DNA from: Lacibacter luteus
Lineage (GTDB): Bacteria > Bacteroidota > Bacteroidia > Chitinophagales > Chitinophagaceae
DNA: 64,000 nt
Direction: 5' to 3'
Assembly (NCBI RefSeq): GCF_004118265.1
Contig: NZ_SDHW01000002.1
Span: forward strand, 248,001-312,000
Shown: in pieces, positions 25,432-36,687 of the stretch
Position numbering within the stretch: the first letter of the stretch is position 1
Layout: every line of letters starts with the position of its first letter
Notes under the pieces: model-generated
What the model was told of the DNA's origin: nothing
Databases searched by the model: none
Seen by the model: the letters and a program-made list of their open reading frames with translations, nothing else
Program-made: the position numbers and the translations under genes

Positions 25432-26754
25432 ATGGCTCAAAAACCAACGTTTAAAGAAGCGCTTCGCTTTTGGATAAAGCTTGGCTTTATCAGCTTTGGC
25501 GGCCCTGCCGGCCAAGTTGCTATTATGCACGAATTTCTAGTAGAAAAAAAGAAATGGATCAGCGACAGTAAGTTTTTGCATGCGCTGAATTACTGTATGG
25601 TATTGCCTGGCCCTGAAGCACAGCAGCTGGCTACCTATATCGGCTGGATGTTGCACGGTACATTGGGCGGACTTGTTGCAGGAATATTTTTTGTACTTCC
25701 TTCTATGTTTATTCTGCTTGGGTTAAGTACTGTGTATGTATCGTTCGGGAATATGCCATTGGTGTATGCCATGTTTGCCGGGTTGAAACCAGCGGTGATT
25801 GCCATTGTGTTGCTGGCACTGATCAAGATCGGAAAGAAATCATTACTCAGTCCTTTTCACTATGTAGTTGCTGCAGCAGCATTCATCTGTATTTTCTTTT
25901 TTAATATTCCGTTTCCGCTGATCATTGTTGCAGCAATTTTAATAGCTACTGTTGCCCGAAATTTTTTTCCTTCTTTATTTGAAACAGGTAATAACAAATC
26001 AGCAGCAAAAGAAACAGATGAAAGTGCGTATTACATTAACAAGCATACACGTGTTGAAGGTATCGGGTTTAATCCACTACGTTTCTGGAAGCAAATAACA
26101 ACAGGTGTGTTGCTTTGGGGAAGTTCGCTGGCGCTGTTATATTTCTTTACCAGCGATTTTGCTTTCTGGAAACAACTGGCTTTGTTTTTTACAAAGGCTG
26201 CATTGGTAACATTTGGTGGTGCTTATGCTGTGTTGCCTTATGTGGCACAGGTGAGTGTAGAAAAATTTCACTGGCTCTCCAATCTGCAAATGATCGATGG
26301 TCTTGCATTGGGCGAAACAACACCCGGCCCATTGATCATGATCCTGGTGTTTGTTGGTTTTATGGCCGGTTATAATCGTTTCGATCATTCCATTGCCATG
26401 GGCTCGTTAGGACTTGTAGCAACAACGGTTTATACATTTCTTCCCTGCTTCCTGTTTATTTTTATTGGTGCACCACTTATTGAACGTACACAGGAAAACA
26501 AAACGATTAAACAGGTATTGTCGATTGTTACTGCTGCTGTGGTAGGCGTGGTACTTAACCTCAGTATTTATCTTGGCAAAGCAGTGTTGTTTCCGAAAGA
26601 ATTTTCGTTAGCAGGTCTCGATCTTATTTCACTTACCTGGGTATTGCTTTCGTTTGTAGCCATGTACCGTTTTAAAATTGGCATGATCACCTGGATCATT
26701 GTAAGTGCTGTGTTTGGTGTGCTGCGTTATTTAATAGAGACAGGCTTGCAATGA
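25432..26754 (+). CDS. chrA: Chromate transporter (CHR family), long two-domain form
   Basis: 440 residues from ATG 25432 (the frame opens at TTG 25420). There are two homologous CHR domains. The first has LGFISFGGPAGQVAIMHE, WISDSKFLHAL and LPGPEAQQLATYIG. The second has AALVTFGGAYAVLPYVAQ, WLSNLQMIDGLALGETTPGP and ILVFVGFMAGY. About ten membrane helices are predicted. ChrA-type proteins export chromate across the inner membrane, and some are used for other anions. No chrB-type regulator is adjacent, so the substrate in this organism is inferred from family only. Confidence 0.88.
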   Translation: MAQKPTFKEALRFWIKLGFISFGGPAGQVAIMHEFLVEKKKWISDSKFLHALNYCMVLPGPEAQQLATYIGWMLHGTLGGLVAGIFFVLPSMFILLGLSTVYVSFGNMPLVYAMFAGLKPAVIAIVLLALIKIGKKSLLSPFHYVVAAAAFICIFFFNIPFPLIIVAAILIATVARNFFPSLFETGNNKSAAKETDESAYYINKHTRVEGIGFNPLRFWKQITTGVLLWGSSLALLYFFTSDFAFWKQLALFFTKAALVTFGGAYAVLPYVAQVSVEKFHWLSNLQMIDGLALGETTPGPLIMILVFVGFMAGYNRFDHSIAMGSLGLVATTVYTFLPCFLFIFIGAPLIERTQENKTIKQVLSIVTAAVVGVVLNLSIYLGKAVLFPKEFSLAGLDLISLTWVLLSFVAMYRFKIGMITWIIVSAVFGVLRYLIETGLQ

Positions 26755-26858
26755 GATCGTAATTCCACTCTTCCCTGTTTTGGCTACAACAATCTTAGAT
26801 TCGGCTACGTAGGTGCGCCTGTTGCTTATGAATTTTGCTTCATCAAATTATAAACAAC

Positions 26859-27620
26859 ATGGAAGCAACAAAAACAGTATTGGTAACAGGGGGCAGCAGA
26901 GGCTTGGGAAAAAACATGGTGCTGCAACTGGCACAAAAAGGATTCAACATTATTCTTACTTACAACAGTCGTAAAGACGAAGCCGACCAGGTAGTAGCAG
27001 CTATTGAAGCAACGGGAGTTAAAGCGGCAGCCTTGCAATTAGATGTGGCGCATGCAAACAGTTTTGATGCTTTTGTTCTTTCGCTGCAAAAAGTTCTTAC
27101 AACTAAATTTAACAGCACTGAACTTTGGGCGGTGGTGAACAACGCAGGTATGGGAGCCTACAGCAGAATTGTTGATGCAGGTGAAACAACACTCGACCTG
27201 ATGTATAACATTCATGTGAAAGCGCCATTCCTGCTTTCGCAAAAATTGTATCCGCTGTTAAGCGAACATGCAGCGGTGTTAAACATTTCATCAGGACTTA
27301 CCCGTTTTTCATTGGACGGTTATGCGCCGTATGCCATTATGAAAGGAGCGGTTGATACTCTCACCAAATACCAGGCAAAAGAATTTGCAGCAAAAAAAAT
27401 AAGAGTGAATGTGTTGGCGCCTGGTGCTATTGAAACCGATTTTGGTGGTGGTGCTGTGCGTGATAACAAAGATTTGAATTCGTTTATTGCTTCACAAACT
27501 GCATTAGGTCGTGTAGGTGTGCCCGACGATATTGGCAGTGTAGCCGCTTTCCTTTGCAGCAGCGAATCAAGATGGATCAATGCACAGCGTATCGAAGTAT
27601 CGGGTGGCATTCATATTTGA
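26859..27620 (+). CDS. Short-chain dehydrogenase/reductase
   Basis: 253 residues from ATG 26859 (MEATKTVLVTGGSRGLGKN); the open frame upstream begins at a TTG. A classical SDR: TGGSRGLG at residues 9-16 binds NAD(P), NNAG follows, and the catalytic set is Ser in NISSG, Tyr and Lys in YAPYAIMKG, where Tyr-x-x-x-Lys is read as YAIMK. VNVLAPGAIETDF and the C-terminal SGG end are also typical. The substrate is unknown. It lies 50 bases before an AraC-type regulator in the same direction, which may control it. Confidence 0.9.
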   Translation: MEATKTVLVTGGSRGLGKNMVLQLAQKGFNIILTYNSRKDEADQVVAAIEATGVKAAALQLDVAHANSFDAFVLSLQKVLTTKFNSTELWAVVNNAGMGAYSRIVDAGETTLDLMYNIHVKAPFLLSQKLYPLLSEHAAVLNISSGLTRFSLDGYAPYAIMKGAVDTLTKYQAKEFAAKKIRVNVLAPGAIETDFGGGAVRDNKDLNSFIASQTALGRVGVPDDIGSVAAFLCSSESRWINAQRIEVSGGIHI

Positions 27621-27670
27621 TCTGCACCTGCGTAACTAAAAACAACAAAAACGCAACTTAACTTTACAGG

Positions 27671-28576
27671 ATGGATGTGCAACATGTAAAAAGCATTACG
27701 GAGTATCACCGGCTTCTGCAATTGCCGGGACCTGTTCACCCATTGATCAGTGTAATTGATTATTCGCAGGTGAAACATGAAAAAGGAGCAGCAAGTATTG
27801 TAATGGATTATTATACCATTGCACTGAAACGAAACCTGCCGGTAAAACTTCGCTACGGACAGCAGGAATATGATTTTGATGAAGGGCTGATGTCGTTCAT
27901 TGCACCCGGTCAGGTGTTGCGTGTTGAGCCTTTACCTGTTACCACATTGCAGCCGCAGGGTTACCTGTTGCTCATTCATCCTGATTTTTTATGGAAATCG
28001 CCACTGGCAAAAACCATCCGGCAATATGGTTTCTTTGATTATGCTGTGAACGAAGCGTTGTTTCTTTCCGATAAAGAAGAAGCAACTATTACGCAGATAC
28101 TGGAAAACATTAAACAGGAGTATCATTCCAATATCGATCAGTTTACGCAGGATCTCATTATTGCACAGGTGGAACTATTGTTGAAATATGCCGACAGGTT
28201 TTACAATCGCCAGTTTCTTACACGCAAGATCACGAATCATCAAACGCTCTCAAAAGTAGAAGCATTTCTTTCTAGATATTTCAGTAATGAAAATCTTGCA
28301 GACACAGGATTACCTACTGTACAACAGGTAGCGGAGTATCTGCACATGTCACCCAATTATTTAAGCAGTTTGTTGAAAGTGCTTACCGGACAAAACACGC
28401 AACAGCATATTCACAATAAACTCATCGAAAAAGCAAAAGAGAAACTTTCCACTACCAACAGCAGTATCAGTGAAATAGCTTACGAACTTGGATTTGAACA
28501 TCCGCAATCGTTCAGTAAATTGTTTAAGAGCAAAACAGAAATGTCGCCGCTGGAGTTTAGGGCTTCGTTTAATTGA
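27671..28576 (+). CDS. AraC-family transcriptional regulator
   Basis: 301 residues. An N-terminal cupin-like sensing domain (about 1-180) is followed by two helix-turn-helix motifs: VQQVAEYLHMSPNYLSSLLK and then SISEIAYELGFEHPQSFSKL, ending with FKSKTEMSPLEFR. It is clearly related to the second AraC regulator at 29197-30111; both share the HPD...NEAL-LS-KE block and a DRFY-RQF-TR segment. TAACTTTA lies four bases before the ATG, suggesting a very short or absent leader. It probably controls the SDR gene upstream or itself. Confidence 0.9.
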   Translation: MDVQHVKSITEYHRLLQLPGPVHPLISVIDYSQVKHEKGAASIVMDYYTIALKRNLPVKLRYGQQEYDFDEGLMSFIAPGQVLRVEPLPVTTLQPQGYLLLIHPDFLWKSPLAKTIRQYGFFDYAVNEALFLSDKEEATITQILENIKQEYHSNIDQFTQDLIIAQVELLLKYADRFYNRQFLTRKITNHQTLSKVEAFLSRYFSNENLADTGLPTVQQVAEYLHMSPNYLSSLLKVLTGQNTQQHIHNKLIEKAKEKLSTTNSSISEIAYELGFEHPQSFSKLFKSKTEMSPLEFRASFN

Positions 28577-28666
28577 ACTGTTTAGCCGCAGATGAAGAGA
28601 TTGCAACAAGTGAGTTACTTAAATTAAGATTGCAATTACAAGCTGGAAGAATTAATTTCAGGCTCA

Positions 28667-29194
28667 ATGAAAATTATAAGCGCCATATTTCTCGTTCTGC
28701 TTGCAGCTTGTTCACATCCTTACAAAAAAATCAGATCGCTTGAACCGAATGCAAATGCAACTGAACGATTAAAGCAACCATTCGGAACGATATTGAAAAT
28801 GGATGTTGAAATTTTTGATGGTGACTCTTTGTACCTAAAAGCAACCATGTCTACTTTCTTGCTAAAGATCATTCGTATTGAAGACAGTGTGATCAACGAT
28901 ACGCTCATTCTTCCGTTTAAAGATGAAACGGATGAGCTTCCTTCCGATGATTTTGAATTGTATGAATTGTTACACAATAAACCTACGGGTTCTTTATCAT
29001 CAGATGTGATTGATTCGATGAAGCGCAATTATGTTGGTAAACGGTTTCGCATTGCTGCTTACGAAACAGGTGAGTTTGCAGGATTACCTGATGGATATGA
29101 AGAATACCAGGATACCAAAGCAGGTCAAGATTTCCACTTCAGAAATTACCTTACAGTAATCGGCATTATTAAAAAAAATAATGCCAGCGATTAA
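28667..29194 (+). CDS. Predicted lipoprotein, function unknown
   Basis: 175 residues. A lipoprotein signal MKIISAIFLVLLAAC ends in Cys at residue 15. The mature part is mostly beta-strand with short charged stretches (DVEIFDGDSLYL, DETDELPSDDFELYEL), with no family recognised. It is probably anchored in the envelope. It starts 90 bases after the AraC gene and converges on the second AraC gene, whose stop is 2 bases away. Confidence 0.7.
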   Translation: MKIISAIFLVLLAACSHPYKKIRSLEPNANATERLKQPFGTILKMDVEIFDGDSLYLKATMSTFLLKIIRIEDSVINDTLILPFKDETDELPSDDFELYELLHNKPTGSLSSDVIDSMKRNYVGKRFRIAAYETGEFAGLPDGYEEYQDTKAGQDFHFRNYLTVIGIIKKNNASD

Positions 29195-29196
29195 CG

Positions 29197-31831
<2,635 letters not shown>

Positions 31832-31865
31832 TTTGATTATTGTTTTAAACTAAACAAACAGAGAT

Positions 31866-32261
31866 ATGTTCAGATCAATTGCTTTTCTTATTGCATTTAC
31901 AATTACTTCTTCAGCATTTGCACAAAAGAAAGAAATGAAGATCCGCATTGCCGAAATAGAAATTCATCCACAGTTTGTAACCGAATACATCGCTATTCTT
32001 AAAGAAGAGTCAAGAGCTTCGGTATTACTGGAGCCGGGTGTGATCTCTATTTTCCCGATGTTTCAAAACAACGACAGTACACAAATACGCATTCTTGAAA
32101 TATATGCCAATGAAGAAGCTTATAAAAACCATTTAACAACAGCACATTTTCAGAAATACAAAACCACTACGTTGAAAATGGTAAAGTCGCTGAAGTTGAT
32201 CGATATGCAGGCCATTGATAAAGAAACCCTTTCAGAAATTTTTAAAAAACAGAAGAACTAA
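31866..32261 (+). CDS. Exported ABM-like (putative quinol monooxygenase) protein
   Basis: 131 residues. An N-terminal signal sequence (IAFLIAFTITSSAFAQK) precedes an ABM-type ferredoxin-like domain: KIRIAEIEIHPQFVTEYIAIL, SVLLEPGVISIFPMFQN, RILEIYANEEAYKNHLTTAHFQKYK. The His in the TAHF stretch is conserved in YgiN/ABM proteins. The signal peptide is unusual for a family that is mostly cytosolic, and it would place this member in the periplasm. It is the last gene of the aldo/keto reductase run. Confidence 0.72.
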   Translation: MFRSIAFLIAFTITSSAFAQKKEMKIRIAEIEIHPQFVTEYIAILKEESRASVLLEPGVISIFPMFQNNDSTQIRILEIYANEEAYKNHLTTAHFQKYKTTTLKMVKSLKLIDMQAIDKETLSEIFKKQKN

Positions 32262-32339
32262 AAACAACATAAAAGGTAAGATCATCAATATACAGGATGT
32301 AAACAAAGCTTTTGTATATTGATTACACAAACCTTGCAG

Positions 32340-33917
32340 ATGATCGAATATTTCCCTTTGTTTCTTGCGTTGATACTGGCCATTGTAGTGTTGATCATGC
32401 TGGCCAACCGTTTAAAAATTGCTTATCCCGTTTTACTGGTAGTGGCCGGTTTGCTGGCAAGTTTTATTCCGGGTATGCCTGTGCTGCGTATCGATCCTGA
32501 ACTCATCTTTATTATTTTCTTACCACCTCTTTTGTACGAAGCAGCATGGACTATTTCCTGGAAAGAGCTGTGGCGCTGGCGACGTATCATCAGCAGCTTT
32601 GCATTTGTGGTTGTGTTTTTAACGGCAATGTCGGTTGCAATTGTTGCCAACAAATTTATTCCCGGGTTTTCGCTGGCGCTTGGTTTTTTGCTGGGAGGAA
32701 TTGTATCGCCACCTGATGCAGTAAGTGCCGGTGCAATTTTAAAATTTGTATCAGTTCCAAAACGTATGTCGTCTATTCTGGAAGGAGAAAGTTTGTTGAA
32801 TGATGCATCTTCACTCATTATTTTCCGCTTTGCGTTAATTGCTGTTGCAACGGGTCAGTTTATTTGGTACCAGGCTGCTTTTTCATTTGGCTGGATGGTA
32901 TTGGGTGGCGTAGCTGTAGGTTTATTGATCGGATTTATTTTTATGAAAGTGCATAAATACCTGCCTACCGATGTTAACATGGATATCATTCTCACCATTG
33001 TTACTCCGTACATCATGTACATCGTTGCAGAAGAAATACACAGCTCCGGTGTGTTAGCTGTTGTAAGCGGAGGTTTGTTACTCTCAAATAAGCAACATCA
33101 TTTTTTAAGCAGCAGTGCAAGGCTTCGTGGTTACAATGTTTGGGAAAGCCTTGTGTTTGTATTAAACGGTTTGGTGTTTTTAATGATTGGTCTTGATTTG
33201 CCCGAAATCACCGAAGGTTTAAAACAGGAAGGCGTTTCATTCACTTCGGCTATTGGTTATGGCTTGCTTGTTACATTGGTGTTGATTGTGGTGCGGTTCT
33301 TATCTGCTTTTGGTGCTGTTGTTACTACACTCATTATGCGTAACTACATTAATGTAGCCGATCCAAGCCCGGGCATTAAAGGACCCATTTTGTTAGGATG
33401 GACAGGTATGCGGGGAGTTGTTTCGCTTGCTGCTGCTTTATCTATTCCTGTGCAATTGAGTGATGGCACTGCTTTTCCCCATCGTAACCTTATTCTCTTC
33501 ATTACATTTATTGTCATCTTAACTACGCTGTTACTTCAAGGGCTTACACTTCCCGCACTTATCCGTAAACTGAAACTTGGTGGTAAAGATCATTATCTTT
33601 CCGAAGAAGAAACAGATCTGCTTATCCGTAGAGAAATGGCAGCACATGCATTAGAGCATCTTACAAATACATACAGTTCGCAAATAGATGAGCATCCGCT
33701 GTTGCAACAATTGGTAAGCAAGTGGGAAGGAAAAACAAAAGACGAAAGTGACTTGAAGCTGCCAACTGCAAGTAAAACGATCTATAAAGAACTGCTCAAC
33801 AAACAACGGCAATGGCTGTTGAAGAAAAACAAGGAAGAAAAGCTGTTGGATGAAGATATTATCCGCCGACATCTGCACATTCTCGATATTGAAGAGGAGA
33901 AGCTGCGGCATTTGTAG
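32340..33917 (+). CDS. Na+/H+ antiporter, CPA1 (NhaP-like) family
   Basis: 525 residues from ATG 32340 (TTG at 32319 opens the frame). About twelve membrane helices over residues 1-405, then a charged cytosolic tail. Transport-site motifs: IFLPPLLYEAAW, GGIVSPPDAVSAGAIL with the conserved Asp, and LEGESLLNDASSLIIF. TGMRGVVSLAAALSIP is the usual re-entrant region. It exchanges Na+ (or K+) for protons for pH and salt balance. It is monocistronic and convergent with the UDG-like gene; no hairpin is seen in the 38-base gap. Confidence 0.92.
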   Translation: MIEYFPLFLALILAIVVLIMLANRLKIAYPVLLVVAGLLASFIPGMPVLRIDPELIFIIFLPPLLYEAAWTISWKELWRWRRIISSFAFVVVFLTAMSVAIVANKFIPGFSLALGFLLGGIVSPPDAVSAGAILKFVSVPKRMSSILEGESLLNDASSLIIFRFALIAVATGQFIWYQAAFSFGWMVLGGVAVGLLIGFIFMKVHKYLPTDVNMDIILTIVTPYIMYIVAEEIHSSGVLAVVSGGLLLSNKQHHFLSSSARLRGYNVWESLVFVLNGLVFLMIGLDLPEITEGLKQEGVSFTSAIGYGLLVTLVLIVVRFLSAFGAVVTTLIMRNYINVADPSPGIKGPILLGWTGMRGVVSLAAALSIPVQLSDGTAFPHRNLILFITFIVILTTLLLQGLTLPALIRKLKLGGKDHYLSEEETDLLIRREMAAHALEHLTNTYSSQIDEHPLLQQLVSKWEGKTKDESDLKLPTASKTIYKELLNKQRQWLLKKNKEEKLLDEDIIRRHLHILDIEEEKLRHL

Positions 33918-33955
33918 AAATTGTAGAGGTTTACACTTTCAAGATACTGTCGCTT

Positions 33956-34528
33956 TTACTGTAAGGCATGCTGTACTTCTTCTTTCAACACCGGTAGTAA
34001 TTCTTTTTCAAACCACGCATTTTTTTTCAGCCAGATATTATTGCGTGGAGAAGGATGAGGCAATACTATTGTGTGTGGTAAATATTCAGCAAAGGCTTTT
34101 ACAGTTTCAGTAAGTGTGGCTTTTTGTTTATCGCCGAGATAATAGTCCTGTGCATATTTACCGATGAGTAATTTCAGTTGTACTTGCTTTGCGTTCTTGA
34201 GTAAAAGTTCATGCCATTGTGGTGCACATTCGGGTCGTGGTGGATTATCGCCACTGCTTCCTTTGCCCGGGTAACAAAACCCTATAGGCATCAAAGCAAA
34301 TTGTTTATCGTCATAAAAAGCAGCAGCATCTACTCCCAGCCAATTACGTAAACGTTCGCCACTTGCATCGTTCCATGGTATGCCGCTGTTATGTGCTTTA
34401 ATTCCGGGAGCTTGTCCGATAATGATGATCCTGCTTTTTGCTGAGAACTGCAGAATGGGTTTTGCAGCAAAGGGTAAATGTTTTTTGCAAACAGTACAGT
34501 TGTGAATATTTCGAAGGAGTTGTATCAC
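33956..34528 (-). CDS. Uracil-DNA glycosylase family protein (family 4-like), GTG start
   Basis: 190 residues from a GTG at 34526-34528; no ATG lies nearby upstream. CTVCKKHLPF near residue 11 could hold part of an iron-sulfur or zinc site. The catalytic-pocket strand is IIIIGQAPGIKAHNSGIPW, followed by DASGERLRNWLG, and the C-terminal motif is LPHPSPRNNIW. These match the three UDG motifs. Family members excise uracil or process related lesions; this subtype is poorly characterised. It is downstream of the Crp/Fnr gene in the same direction. Confidence 0.82.
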   Translation of the reverse strand: MIQLLRNIHNCTVCKKHLPFAAKPILQFSAKSRIIIIGQAPGIKAHNSGIPWNDASGERLRNWLGVDAAAFYDDKQFALMPIGFCYPGKGSSGDNPPRPECAPQWHELLLKNAKQVQLKLLIGKYAQDYYLGDKQKATLTETVKAFAEYLPHTIVLPHPSPRNNIWLKKNAWFEKELLPVLKEEVQHALQ

Positions 34529-34589
34529 TGGTTTACAGTATAAAATTCCTGTTTATAAAAGATCGGATGAGTTGCGGGCATCTGTTCTT

Positions 34590-35294
34590 TCAACTGTTAG
34601 CAATCAACAACAGCTTCTCCACTTCAAGGATGGTGATCTTACTGCCGGTTGTTTCTAAAATACCTGCCTGCTTTAATTCAGTCAGCAGACGTACAACATT
34701 TTCTCTTGCAGTGCCAACAAGGTTGGCAAGATCTTTCCTGCTCATATTTATCTCCACATGCATGCCAGGTTTAAAATCAACCTTATATTTTTCTCTAAGG
34801 ATGATGAGCTGTATGGCCAATCGTTCCTTTACGGATTTTTGAGTGAATAAAGAAAGGCTGTTAGCCAGTACAGAAAACTCATGACTGAGTGTTTTCAACA
34901 ATCGTTTACTTAATACCTCCGACAGCTTCATTGCTTCCATAAAGTCTTCTTTCGGAATAAAAATGATAATGCTGTTTTCTAATGCAGCAGCAGAATCGGG
35001 GTAGTGATCCTGGGCAAGTATAGCATGGTAGCCGATCAACTCGCCGGTGTTAGCTACATAAATGATTTGCTCACGGCCGTCTTTATCGGCTTTATATTTT
35101 TTTACTTTCCCTTCTTTAATGAAGAAGATGCCGGTTGGAAAACCACCTTCCCTGAATATGATTTCACCTTTTCCATACAAATGCTCTGTTTGATGCATCG
35201 TAAGAAGCGCATAATCTTCCTCCGGAAGACCTGCCATAATGGATTCACTTTTAAAATCCCATTTTTCAAAAGGGAAAAGGCTGCGTATGCTCAT
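34590..35294 (-). CDS. Crp/Fnr-family transcriptional regulator
   Basis: 234 residues from ATG 35294 (MSIRSLFPFEKWDF); the frame extends to 35366 but overlaps the operator-like palindrome. The N-terminal cyclic-nucleotide-binding-like barrel (about 20-130) has FREGGFPTGIFFIKEGKVK and GELIGYHAILAQDHYPDSA. A long helix follows, then a winged helix with MSRKDLANLVGTARENVVRL. There are no N-terminal Cys residues of an FNR iron-sulfur cluster. It is divergent from the GcvH-like gene across a 101-base region with a perfect palindrome, which is a likely site for this regulator. Confidence 0.9.
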   Translation of the reverse strand: MSIRSLFPFEKWDFKSESIMAGLPEEDYALLTMHQTEHLYGKGEIIFREGGFPTGIFFIKEGKVKKYKADKDGREQIIYVANTGELIGYHAILAQDHYPDSAAALENSIIIFIPKEDFMEAMKLSEVLSKRLLKTLSHEFSVLANSLSLFTQKSVKERLAIQLIILREKYKVDFKPGMHVEINMSRKDLANLVGTARENVVRLLTELKQAGILETTGSKITILEVEKLLLIANS

Positions 35295-35332
35295 TGTAGA
35301 ATAATCAAATTTACTTGAATATAAATTGATTT

Positions 35333-35354
35333 TTATCACATTAACCGGTGATAA
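35333..35354. promoter_or_regulatory. Candidate Crp/Fnr operator between divergent genes
   Basis: Perfect inverted repeat TTATCAC-N8-GTGATAA, 22 bp. It is joined by a second symmetric set, TTAACC (35341-35346) and GGTTAA (35355-35360). It lies 39 bases before the Crp/Fnr start and 30 bases before the -7 element of the GcvH-like gene. Confidence 0.6.
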
Positions 35355-35383
35355 GGTTAACCGCATTGGAAATTACCTGCGTG

Positions 35384-35391
35384 TAGCTTTG
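35384..35391 (+). promoter_or_regulatory. -7 promoter element TAnnTTTG before the GcvH-like gene
   Basis: TAGCTTTG is an exact match, with TTG at 35366-35368 as a possible -33 element (15-base spacer, slightly short). The ATG is only 4 bases downstream, predicting a leaderless mRNA. Confidence 0.65.
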
Positions 35392-35395
35392 CCTG

Positions 35396-35806
35396 ATGCA
35401 AGTGAATAACCGATTCAAGAAAAACCTGTACTTCACACAAGATCATGAATGGATCGATTTTCAGGGTTCCGTTGCTTATACCGGTATCTGCAGATTTAAA
35501 TTAACAGGTTTCAAGTCTGTAGAAGAAATAAAGTTTTATGATGCAGCAGGTATAAAAATGAAAGGGGAGATAATTGCATCTATCCACTATAAAGAGTATC
35601 AGATTGAAGCACATATGCCGGTGGATGGAAAGATCATACAGATCAATGATCATTTTCTAGAAGGCAAATACGAATTATTGCTTAGCGAACCGGAGAGTAT
35701 TGGCTGGGTAGCCTTGATTATTCCGTTTCAACCATATGAGCGCAATGGATTGCTGCTGCCAAAAGAATACAGCTTGAATACCAAAAGTAAGTACGCTAAG
35801 AGTTAA
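35396..35806 (+). CDS. GcvH-like (lipoyl-domain fold) protein, lipoyl lysine doubtful
   Basis: 136 residues. The start LYFTQDHEWIDFQGSVAYTGI is the glycine-cleavage H-protein opening. The later block ASIHYKEYQIEAHMPVDGKI aligns with the lipoyl-lysine hairpin of GcvH (ESVKAASDVYAPVSGEV type). Counting back from the Pro-Val-x-Gly turn, the modified Lys position is occupied by Glu, with a Lys one residue earlier. The C-terminal part ESIGWVALI matches the family's GW end. It may be a non-lipoylated relative. It is co-directional with the methyltransferase (18 bases) and divergent from the Crp/Fnr gene. Confidence 0.72.
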   Translation: MQVNNRFKKNLYFTQDHEWIDFQGSVAYTGICRFKLTGFKSVEEIKFYDAAGIKMKGEIIASIHYKEYQIEAHMPVDGKIIQINDHFLEGKYELLLSEPESIGWVALIIPFQPYERNGLLLPKEYSLNTKSKYAKS

Positions 35807-35824
35807 ACATTCTTATTACAGGAT

Positions 35825-36430
35825 ATGCACTTTCTTGAGCAAAATAAATACAGCGACAAATGGTTTCGTTCCGATAAAGAGTTCAACGACCTCTATCCCT
35901 ACTATATAAAAGCAATGGCATTTAAACATTGGACAGCATTGCCTATAGCAAGAAAAGCGGCTGATTTTCTTGCAGCCGAACCCGGCGGCTCTATTCTTGA
36001 TATTGGCTGCGGCGTAGGAAAATTTTGCCTGGCTGCTGCAAAGCACAAACCCGGTTCGTTTTATTATGGTGTGGAACAACGCAAATGGCTGCTTCATTAT
36101 GCTGAGCAGGCGAAAACAGAACTTGAACTGGAGAACGTGCATTTTATTGAAGGCAATTTCACACAGCTGGATTTTGATCACTATGATCATTTTTACTCTT
36201 ACAATCCGTTTTATGAAAACCTGGCCGGTACCGATAAAATAGATGACAGTATTGATTACTCGGTTGAGTTGTATAACTACTACAATCGTTTTTTGTACAG
36301 AAAGCTGCAGCAAAAGCCACCGGGCACCCGGCTGGCAACCTTTCATAGTCTTGAAGAGGAAATACCATCTGATTATCATTTGGTAGGTAGCGCAGCAAAT
36401 GAACTTTTAAAATTCTGGATCAAAGAATAA
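35825..36430 (+). CDS. Class I SAM-dependent methyltransferase
   Basis: 201 residues. The SAM-binding motif I SILDIGCGVGKFCLAA lies near residues 55-70, followed by YYGVEQRKWLLHYAEQ (motif II acidic end) and NVHFIEGNFTQLDFD (motif III). YSYNPFYEN takes the place of the catalytic NPPY-like loop, hinting at an N-methyltransferase, but this is weak. The N-terminus is helical and may bind substrate. It is the second gene after the GcvH-like protein, probably in one transcript under the Crp/Fnr-linked promoter. Target unknown. Confidence 0.85.
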   Translation: MHFLEQNKYSDKWFRSDKEFNDLYPYYIKAMAFKHWTALPIARKAADFLAAEPGGSILDIGCGVGKFCLAAAKHKPGSFYYGVEQRKWLLHYAEQAKTELELENVHFIEGNFTQLDFDHYDHFYSYNPFYENLAGTDKIDDSIDYSVELYNYYNRFLYRKLQQKPPGTRLATFHSLEEEIPSDYHLVGSAANELLKFWIKE

Positions 36431-36558
36431 ACCAGCGTGTTAACTTATGCTTGATGCATTTGAATTGTATTGTTGATCATTGATAAGCCGCTGAAACTAT
36501 TTTGTTATTGTTCTGAAAAGAATTTAACCGTCACAGCAGGAACCTGACAACAGCCCAA

Positions 36559-36588
36559 GGATGCTGCACCCAACAGCATCCTCTTTTT
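36559..36588 (+). terminator. Rho-independent terminator upstream of the SulP gene
   Basis: Perfect 8-bp stem GGATGCTG / CAGCATCC, 7-base loop, tail TCTTTTTAG. It lies 129 bases past the methyltransferase stop and 100 bases before the SulP ATG. The bases 36431-36558 before it hold no gene I can see; they could be a long 3' UTR or a short RNA. Confidence 0.8.
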
Positions 36589-36687
36589 AGTTGTTTAACC
36601 TTGCTTATGATGACGATGAAAAAATGATCGCTTTATGGTTAATCGATTGCAAAAACGCCAGCAACCACTAAACGTCACTTTGTAATC

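Noticed and set aside
36431-36558. Riboswitch upstream of the SulP transporter
   Set aside because: The terminator at 36559 could suggest attenuation, but no known riboswitch core was recognised and the SulP gene seems to have its own promoter next to the ATG.
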